Source: Amoebidium appalachense
Taxonomy: Eukaryota; Ichthyosporea
DNA length: 64,000 nucleotides
Reading direction: 5' to 3'
Assembly (NCBI GenBank): GCA_963693365.1
Contig: CAVNZM010000006.1
Span: forward strand, 8,184,001 to 8,248,000
Under the pieces are notes generated by a model, which was given only the letters and a program-made list of their open reading frames with translations, made no database searches and had not been told where the DNA came from. Below are positions 58,331 through 64,000 of the stretch, piece by piece (position 1 is the stretch's first letter; every line of letters starts with the position of its first letter). The position numbers and the translations under genes are program-made.

Positions 58331-59023
58331 ATGGCTAGTCCACGTGACGAAGCGTGGGTGAGGGAGCGACTTATGCGACTGGAGGGTGGGAAGAGCGAGG
58401 TGTATACTCCCGCCGGTAGGATCGACCTGCTGACGGACACGGATGTCATTGAAGTGAAGAAGGTTCAATATTGGAAATCGGCGATGGGGCAGGTACTTGC
58501 ATACAAAGACCACTACCCCACCCATCGTGCGCGAGTCCATCTATATGGCTATGCCTCCGCTGACACGTACAAGGTAGCTGTGGAGACCATGATGCGTCAT
58601 AACATCACCGTAACGGCAGAACATGATACACTGCAGCATATATGGGGTCCACACCCCAAATCAGAAACTACAAAGCCCAAGAATGCCCAGAGGAAGCAAG
58701 TAGAACGGCAATTTTTAAGAGATTTGCTCTCCCATACCAACGGATGTGAGGACATGACTTTTATAAAGGATAGCTGCTTGGTGAGATCATCGGGGCTGTA
58801 CCAGCTATACCTTTCATGGCATAAACTGAATCTCTCTTCCACAGCGGCTCCAAGTTTAAAAATCTTCGGCATGACCCTCAGGAAGATTTTGGGAAAACCC
58901 AAAGCTGCCAAAGTGAAAAGAGTTACGCGCTGGCCAGACCACCCTCGCGTGTCCGAAACAAACAAGGTTGTCTATTGCTACAGGATCGATGGTCAGGTCA
59001 TCAACAGCCCGGAGCAGCAGTAG
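58331..59023 (+). CDS. PD-(D/E)XK nuclease with helicase-type C-terminal domain
   Basis: 230 codons from the ATG at 58331, which has the best start context; in-frame ATGs at 58277 and 58301 are alternatives. Residues 18-60 give GGKSEVYTPAGRIDLLTDTD then VIEVKKVQYWKSAMGQVLAY. The layout E23, D32, E41-x-K43 and Q54 fits the restriction-endonuclease-like fold. Residues about 118-205 (RQFLRDLLSHTNGCEDMTFI; LYQLYLSWHKLNLSS; LRKILGK) parallel the C-terminal domain of both helicases in the window. Inferred: a nuclease acting on the same DNA structures as the helicases. Confidence 0.7.
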   Translation: MASPRDEAWVRERLMRLEGGKSEVYTPAGRIDLLTDTDVIEVKKVQYWKSAMGQVLAYKDHYPTHRARVHLYGYASADTYKVAVETMMRHNITVTAEHDTLQHIWGPHPKSETTKPKNAQRKQVERQFLRDLLSHTNGCEDMTFIKDSCLVRSSGLYQLYLSWHKLNLSSTAAPSLKIFGMTLRKILGKPKAAKVKRVTRWPDHPRVSETNKVVYCYRIDGQVINSPEQQ

Positions 59024-59059
59024 CCGTTGGAAATTATTTTCTCCCCCCTCAATAACACC

Positions 59060-59321
59060 ATGTATCTGTGTACGTGCAAGACCCCCCAAGGCATCATGGT
59101 CCGCCCGTACAAGGTGTATCGGTGCACAGTCGACGGTTGCGGCTACTTCCACCACCCGCAACAGCAACTTTGCGGCGCACAGCGACAGGCATGCGGGGAT
59201 TCTGCGGCACGTGTGCGCGCATGCGGGGTGCGGGCGGCAGTTTCGGTATGCCTTGAGCCTCAAGCGGCACATGCAGCAGCACACCAAAGAACCGGGGAGC
59301 CCGAATCGGACCCGAAACTAG
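59060..59321 (+). pseudogene. C2H2 zinc-finger gene with a frameshift
   Basis: The ATG at 59060 opens MYLCTCKTPQGIMVRPYKVY then RCTVDGCGYF, a first-finger start. Near 59155-59165 the finger continues in the next frame (NSNFAAHSDRHAGI), followed by a complete second finger CAHAGCGRQFRYALSLKRHM ending QQH. The finger halves match only across the shift, so this is a broken gene, a sequencing error or programmed frameshifting. Stop at 59319-59321. Confidence 0.6.
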
Positions 59322-59324
59322 CGC

Positions 59325-59435
59325 GGGTGGCTGGGAGGGGCACGCGAGGCACAGGAGGCACGCGTGGCACGTGCGCCACAGGAGCCCCTCCCGGCCACCC
59401 CCAGCCCCCCAGGCCCCCAGGCCCCAGCCCGGATG
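59325..59435. terminator. GC-rich hairpin between convergent genes
   Basis: GGGTGGCTGGGAGGGGC (59325) pairs with GAGCCCCTCCCGGCCACCCC (59383). The loop holds repeated GAGGCAC/GTGGCAC. It lies between the plus-strand zinc-finger stop and the minus-strand patatin stop, so it could end both transcripts. Confidence 0.55.
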
Positions 59436-59477
59436 GGTGACCGAGGACGACAGATATGGACCCGACTCGGGGTGGGT

Positions 59478-60389
59478 TTATTGACGCGCCGCGGCGGCCC
59501 AGGCAGCAAACGCCGTGCGGCCATCCACAAGCGCCTGCGCGACCTTCCCGGGGTCGACGTCCATGGGCGACGCAAACAGCCTCCGCTCCGGAGCGACCAC
59601 CACGAGGCGGTCTCCGAGGCGGGTGCGGAGGTTGGCGAACTCGGTGGCCGCTAGCTCGGTGCCCGAGTCACGCTGCAGAGCATAGCAGAGCTCCATGCCC
59701 GTTTTTGGCACGGATTCTGCGGGGCAGTGCGCCAGCGAGTCGCACAGCACCGTGACGTAGATGCCGTCGAACCCATCTGCGGCATCCTCGAGTGCCTTGG
59801 TGAGGGGCACCAGCTCAGAGACCCCGCCGTCCAGAAACACGGTGCCGTCGTACTCGACGGGGGGGACCGCGAGTGGAAGGGCCGAAGACGCACGCATGCC
59901 GACCTGGTACTCGGGCCCTGTGAACCACCGCTCCTTCTTGTTGAGGAAGTCCCAGGCGACGCAGTGGCAGCGCGTGTAGATGTCCGCGTCGATGCCCTCC
60001 AGAAGCGCCGCCGCACGCTCCTGCAGGGTGAAGCGGCTGTACGCCGCCCCGTACAGCATTGACCCCACAACAATCCTCCAGCTTTTCGGAAGCAGCGCCA
60101 TTGCGCCACCCCACGGTTCCACAATGTCCTCCACGCACTTCAGCTTCCCCAGCTCGCGCGCCAGGTCGTCCAGGCGGTCGGCAACCACGAACGGCGCCAC
60201 CAGCGCGCCGACGGACGTGCCGTACACCCTGTCGACCTGGTACAGCCCCGACGCGAGCATCCCCTGCATGAACCCGACTTGGAAGCAGCCCTTGACGCCG
60301 CCCCCGGGCAGCAGGATCCGCACACGTGTCCTGGCTTGGGAGGGTGTGTCCATGTTGATGTAGGGCGCGATAAGAGTTGACGGCTTCAT
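59478..60389 (-). CDS. Patatin-like phospholipase
   Basis: 303 codons from the ATG at 60389. Oxyanion-hole motif PGGGVKG (28-34), nucleophile elbow GTSVG (57-61, Ser59) and catalytic DGG (Asp187) are all present: a complete Ser-Asp dyad. Patatin-family enzymes hydrolyse acyl esters of membrane phospholipids. No signal peptide. The ATG overlaps the Fic stop codon (ATGA), so the two genes form a tight pair on one strand. The stop codon lies inside an AATAAA signal (CAATAAACC). A bacterial or viral origin is plausible; any role in host lysis or defence is inference. Confidence 0.85.
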   Translation of the reverse strand: MKPSTLIAPYINMDTPSQARTRVRILLPGGGVKGCFQVGFMQGMLASGLYQVDRVYGTSVGALVAPFVVADRLDDLARELGKLKCVEDIVEPWGGAMALLPKSWRIVVGSMLYGAAYSRFTLQERAAALLEGIDADIYTRCHCVAWDFLNKKERWFTGPEYQVGMRASSALPLAVPPVEYDGTVFLDGGVSELVPLTKALEDAADGFDGIYVTVLCDSLAHCPAESVPKTGMELCYALQRDSGTELAATEFANLRTRLGDRLVVVAPERRLFASPMDVDPGKVAQALVDGRTAFAAWAAAARQ

Positions 60390-61183
60390 TCCAGATCCAG
60401 GGCGTTGCACACCGAGACCAGGTTTGCCCTTGCGCAGTCCAGCACGAAGGCCGCCAGCTCGGAGTAGTCGTGGGGGGGCGGCTGGCTCTGCGCGGCCAGC
60501 AGCAGCGAGTGGTAGCGCTCGCGGGAGCTGCGGTCTGTGTACAACGAGAGGGGAACGGCAATATAGGGCGAGAGCAGCACGCTGACCAACAGACGGGCGA
60601 CGCGCCCGTTGCCGTTGCTGAACGGGTGGATGTAGAGGAACTCCCCGAGGAAACGGGCGGTGACCTGTATGGCACCGAGAACGTCATTGCAGCCTTGGAG
60701 TTCGGTGCGTGTCCTTTCGAACAGACGCTTGAGAGCCTCTTCGATCTTGAACGGTGCAAGGTACTGATGACTGCAGCCTGCGGGAAGCGCAAAGCGCACC
60801 CGATACCGTCCAGCGCTATCGAGCAGCCCGTCCATGACCTTGCGATGGACCTCCCTAGCGAGCTCCACCGTAAACGTGCCTGGATCAATCCCCTTCCAAA
60901 CCCACGGTGTGGGGAACAGCTCGCGAACTGCTATAACGACGTTTTTCAGTTTCTTCGATGAGCGCGTGTGTTCGGACGTTTCATCGGGGCAGGAGATCAG
61001 CCTCTCAATATGTTCGACTGGGACCTTTTCGTTTATTTCCAATTCCATCAGGTGCTTGATGTATAACACTAGGTGGTGCGTTGTGTATCCCTGCATGAAC
61101 AAAGCGCTGCTCTTATCGTTATCCAAAAACGTGCGCACCAGGTGGAGGCAGCGCACAACAGCCCCTTCGCTGAGTTGAGACAT
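60386..61183 (-). CDS. Fic-domain protein
   Basis: 265 codons from the ATG at 61183; the frame is open further upstream but without ATG. The Fic core has the motif HPFSNGNGRVARLL (from residue 186), matching HPFx(D/N)GNGR with the catalytic histidine intact. Such enzymes transfer AMP or related groups from nucleotides to target proteins. The N-terminal 100 residues are helical and unassigned. I see no clear inhibitory (S/T)xxxE(G/N) helix motif, so self-inhibition cannot be predicted. It ends in a 4-base overlap with the patatin gene. Confidence 0.85.
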   Translation of the reverse strand: MSQLSEGAVVRCLHLVRTFLDNDKSSALFMQGYTTHHLVLYIKHLMELEINEKVPVEHIERLISCPDETSEHTRSSKKLKNVVIAVRELFPTPWVWKGIDPGTFTVELAREVHRKVMDGLLDSAGRYRVRFALPAGCSHQYLAPFKIEEALKRLFERTRTELQGCNDVLGAIQVTARFLGEFLYIHPFSNGNGRVARLLVSVLLSPYIAVPLSLYTDRSSRERYHSLLLAAQSQPPPHDYSELAAFVLDCARANLVSVCNALDLE

Positions 61184-61720
61184 CACGGTGTTGAACCGAC
61201 AGATAAAGTACCACAAACTATCAGAATCGACCTTTACGTCACACGGCAACAACCCGGCCCATATCCACCTGCGCGTTCACCACCCTGTTCTCCTGCCCCC
61301 CGCCCCCTACCCAGTCCACCGATTTCTCCACAAACCAGAGAGAACACGGCAGTGCCCATGAACGTTTGGCCCGTGATTTGCTAGAGAACAGCATCGCCGG
61401 TCCCCCCCATGTCTCCCGGAACCCAAGAGAACACCATGGCATCCCCAACCATGTCTCCCGGATCCTTGGAGAACAGGTGCCGGGGGGTGGACCCTGTTCG
61501 CCGATTGCTTTTTCCTAGGAGCGGGGCCTGGGGGGCATGAGGGGCACGCGAGGCACGGATGGCACAGTGGTCTCACGGGTCTGTGTGCCACAGGCGCCCC
61601 CCCCAGCCCCCCCCCAGGCCCCCGGAACAGGCAACGCGGAACCACAACTTCGTTCCAAAGCAGCGCCAGGTGTGCCAATAAACGGCCAAAGCAGCGCGCA
61701 GTTGGCTACCCCGCTATTCG
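61184..61720. other. Intergenic region with TCTCCCGGA repeats and a GC-rich hairpin
   Basis: From 61385 to 61470 'catgtctcccggaaccc' or 'catgtctcccggatcc' recurs with GAGAACA. At 61515-61625 GGGGCCTGGGGGGC...GGCACGCGAGGCAC pairs with GCCACAGGCGCCCCCCCCAG...CAGGCCCC, the same class as the hairpins at 58178 and 59325. No gene is convincing. Confidence 0.5.
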
Positions 61721-62262
61721 ATCTGATTGGTCGAAAGCGTTCAAGATCCTGACCAAGGTTTCAGAATCTGTTTGTAATCGTTGATAGGACTATTACTTCG
61801 CGATTTCTATTAGAAATGTGACCGAATTGTTTATAAAACTATCTTGAATATGAAATTGGGTATAAAACGTTTGATTTTATTCGTATGTTTGGTTCTAAGG
61901 GATAGAAGAGAAAAAGGCATCAGCTGTCATTGAAAAATCTTGAAGCACTGGCATTGCCTGCTCTTCGCAGGATCTGATTGGATCTTGAATTGGGTGTGAT
62001 CCAATCCCCAGCAGCCAATCGTGCAGTTTGGTGATCTGGATCTGAAAGCATTCTCCCAATCAAACGCGTGACTTCATTCGTTAGAAAGGATATCATTTCG
62101 TCAGCATCAGTTGGGAATTGGCTTCTAAGGGCACGGCACAGCTGATAGGGTGTCACTTTCACACACCTTCTGTAGTGTCAACATCAAAGGCTTTGAAGTC
62201 GCTTGTTAGGTCGCCTTTTACTGATTTTTCGCTTTGCACCCCCATTTCTACACACACACACC
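61721..62262. promoter_or_regulatory. CCAAT/ATTGG cluster upstream of the 62263 gene
   Basis: GATTGG or CCAATC boxes near 61725, 61976, 62002, 62016, 62058 and 62112, mixed orientation. A minus-strand frame (61920-62162) is open here but lacks an early ATG and any motif, so I do not call it. Confidence 0.45.
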
Positions 62263-63126
62263 ATGGAACAAGTAGGCAAGCGCAGCTACAAATGGCTGAC
62301 CGATCACCTTTTCACTAAGAACACCAAGGACAAATACATGGTCAAGTGCCGCGCTTGTGTCGCTGACATGCACAGCGACCAGATCCCCTCGCATGTGAAG
62401 GTGTGCAGGGAATTAAACCACTGCCAGGACGCCATCCTTGCCCTCGTCGCCGCAGAGAACGCCGTCGGGCCCGCGCGCGACAAGGTGCGTCCGTTGGTCA
62501 CGGAGTTCGGGGGGTGCGCAGTGGCTGCACAGTCCGTCGTGCCGGGTCTGCGCCAGTACCTGCAGCAGCCTGGGCGCAACGTCGTGGGCGCGGCTAAGGC
62601 ACGGGCGGTGGCGCAGGCGCTCCACGACATGGCAGAGGCGGCTCGGGCGGTTAAGGACGGGTATGTGGGTTTTTGGTCGGCTGAGGATGCTGTGGAGCGC
62701 AACAAGCAAGCGCTGCGCCATCGGATTGCCGAACGTGTCCACCGCCGCCAGGGCGGGGAGGGGCCCGGCCAGTTCGCCTACGTTCCCCGCCCCCCCGGTT
62801 CTCCCCGTCCAAACCTCGTCCCCTTTGCGCTCACACCCGGGGAGCTTGCAAGTGGCAACGTGCTCCGGCAGTGCGAGATATTTCTGTTTGATCGAGTGCA
62901 GAGGGATCCGAAGTACCCTCCCGGGAAACGTATCGACTCAGACGATGTGTGGGGGGCGGAGGAGAGAGACTCTGCTCTTGCGGCATCGATCGATGAGTGG
63001 GCGGTGGAGGTTCCCGTTTGGTGGGATGAGGGCAACCACTATTTTGTTCAGGACATGGAGATGATTGAGCAGCGCCTGCGGGAGGGGTATGATTGGGTGA
63101 TGAAGGTTGTTGCGGAGCTTGAGTGA
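62263..63126 (+). CDS. Hypothetical protein with N-terminal BED-like CCHC zinc motif
   Basis: 287 codons from the ATG at 62263 (ACCATGG context). Residues 5-50: YKWLTDHLFTKNTKDKYMVK then CRACVADMHSDQIPSHVKVC, a C-x2-C...H-x4-C arrangement like BED-type fingers of transposases and chromatin proteins. The middle is Ala-rich helix (AAENAVGPARDKVRPL...). The C-terminal part is acidic, with FLFDRVQRDPKYPPGKRI and YDWVMKVVAELE. No family recognised. Intronless, GC-rich codon use like its neighbours. Confidence 0.7.
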   Translation: MEQVGKRSYKWLTDHLFTKNTKDKYMVKCRACVADMHSDQIPSHVKVCRELNHCQDAILALVAAENAVGPARDKVRPLVTEFGGCAVAAQSVVPGLRQYLQQPGRNVVGAAKARAVAQALHDMAEAARAVKDGYVGFWSAEDAVERNKQALRHRIAERVHRRQGGEGPGQFAYVPRPPGSPRPNLVPFALTPGELASGNVLRQCEIFLFDRVQRDPKYPPGKRIDSDDVWGAEERDSALAASIDEWAVEVPVWWDEGNHYFVQDMEMIEQRLREGYDWVMKVVAELE

Positions 63127-63621
63127 GGGCTGAGGGGGGGGGGGGGGGGGGGTGGATGGGGTGGTGTTAGCATGAGCTAGATGGGGGTTGGTTTGATGGG
63201 ATGGTGTTAGCATGTTAGCATCATGAGAGGGCTTGGAAGTTGGTTGATGTGCTTCCGGGAGATAAGCTTGTTTGTTTATTGGCCGCTGTGCTGGCTGATT
63301 ATATCTGTGTCGCTTTTTGAATAAAAACCCAAACCTGGTAGTACCAGAAGACCAAGGAATGGGCTGTGGAGGAAGTAGGGGAAGTGGGGGAAAAATTCCA
63401 CCACTTCCAATTCCCGGGCCAGGGGCAACGCGAGACCCCGGCCCCCACTGCCACCGTGCTCCGCTGCTTCTTGGGGAATAGGGGTATAAAGGCAGGATGG
63501 ATGGCAAAGGGGGGTCAGAGCAGGTTGGGCCCAAACAATATTTTCTCTCTCTTAAGTGATGCACTCGTCAAAAAAACAGTCGTTCCTTATGTCACCGTCT
63601 CCACCCCCTTACACCACAAGC
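63127..63621. other. Intergenic region with polyA signal and TATA box
   Basis: A G-run (63136-63152), a short direct repeat ('gatggggtggtgttagcatga' and 'gatgggatggtgttagcatg', 63155-63220), AATAAA at 63319, then GGGGTATAAAGGCAGG with the TATA at 63485-63492, upstream of the next gene. Confidence 0.55.
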
Positions 63622-64000
63622 ATGGGCGCCCAGAGAGAAGCTGACCGTGAAGGCGACACGGCATCCGCCAAACGCGCCCGTCTCGACGTGCAGCGGTTCA
63701 CATTTGCCAACGGCGAGTTCGCCGGCCGAAGCGTGCGCACATGCCTTACGGACCCGCCCCTTGCCAGCGCAAGCCACATCATCATGGCTGTCAACACATG
63801 CGACCGCAAGACGGCACTCAATGCCTGGGAGTACCAGCAGAAGCAGCCATGGGCAATTTCGGAATCAACGTCTGAATTTTTCAGACGTTGGAAGTTTGAT
63901 GGGCGGAACGAATCGGTTGGTCTGACTGCCAAGCAAGTGGTCAAGCTGATAAACGCGCTTCCTGGTGCAAAGGCCGCAGCTTTCCGCGAAAAGTGCGCGG
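63622..64000 (+). CDS. 'LPG' family protein, partial at window edge
   Basis: ATG at 63622 (MGAQREADREGDTASAKRAR). 126 codons remain open to the window end, so the gene is incomplete only because of the edge. After a basic start comes RFTFANGEFAGRSVRTCLTD, then LASASHIIMAVNTCDRKTAL, and the core VGLTAKQVVKLINALPGAKA followed by AAFREKCA. The core matches the fragment at 53494-53698 (TPVASFRDLLEIIYLLPGKR). Similar sequences are known to me from protists and giant viruses, usually continuing with a RyLGGD-type motif beyond this edge. Function unknown. Confidence 0.65.
   Translation, partial: MGAQREADREGDTASAKRARLDVQRFTFANGEFAGRSVRTCLTDPPLASASHIIMAVNTCDRKTALNAWEYQQKQPWAISESTSEFFRRWKFDGRNESVGLTAKQVVKLINALPGAKAAAFREKCA

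Noticed and set aside
59815-60888. 357-codon minus-strand frame across the Fic and patatin genes
   Set aside because: It is an out-of-frame shadow with Arg/Ser/Pro-rich composition; the true frames hold complete catalytic motifs.
61920-62162. 80-codon minus-strand frame
   Set aside because: No ATG near its start, no motif, and it overlaps the CCAAT-box region.

Overview
This window comes from a eukaryotic nuclear genome. The evidence is spliced genes with canonical GT-AG introns whose phases join perfectly, a class C G-protein-coupled receptor, LTR and non-LTR retrotransposons, a Plavaka-like DNA transposase, and very long microsatellites and G/C homopolymers. A large, repeat-rich unicellular eukaryote is most likely. 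An animal/fungal-side protist such as an ichthyosporean is one possibility, but the sequence alone does not decide it.

Positions 1-14,400 hold one complete 8-exon receptor gene of 1041 codons. It joins a bacterial-type solute-binding ectodomain to a GABA-B-like seven-helix domain. Its introns are full of (CA)n and poly-C/poly-G, one exon has a decayed duplicate, and its stop codon lies in the first unit of a satellite. Positions 14,400-23,400 hold an intronless multi-helix membrane protein gene (minus), a decayed non-LTR retrotransposon with a mutated RT active site, and a frameshifted transposase-like gene.

Positions 23,800-33,500 are a nested retrotransposon graveyard. A minus-strand Ty1/copia element is interrupted by rearranged, partly inverted Ty3/gypsy pieces and by a solo copia LTR. 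That LTR carries a complete 39-base copy of the 5' half of initiator tRNA-Met, which looks like a fossil of the reverse-transcription primer. Positions 33,500-43,600 hold an AT-rich GGATATCC-dense tract, then six in-phase exons of a Plavaka-like transposase (minus) with introns made of microsatellites, plus local duplications and inversions.

A 421-bp GC-rich near-perfect palindrome (43,600-44,020) separates this from a different landscape (44,000-64,000). There, compact, mostly intronless genes have strong TATAAAA boxes close to their starts, CCAAT-box clusters and GC-rich 3' hairpins. The genes are two paralogous SF3 (D5-like/DUF5906-like) helicases, a PD-(D/E)XK nuclease that appears to share the helicases' C-terminal domain, C2H2 zinc-finger proteins, coiled-coil/low-complexity proteins, a tail-anchored protein, a Fic enzyme and a patatin phospholipase that share an ATGA stop/start, and members of an unnamed 'LPG' family. 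A 5.3-kb block is bounded by inverted repeats built on a 92-bp tandem unit. I read this region as an integrated large-DNA-virus-like or other mobile replicon. No capsid, polymerase or packaging gene is visible, so its class is open.
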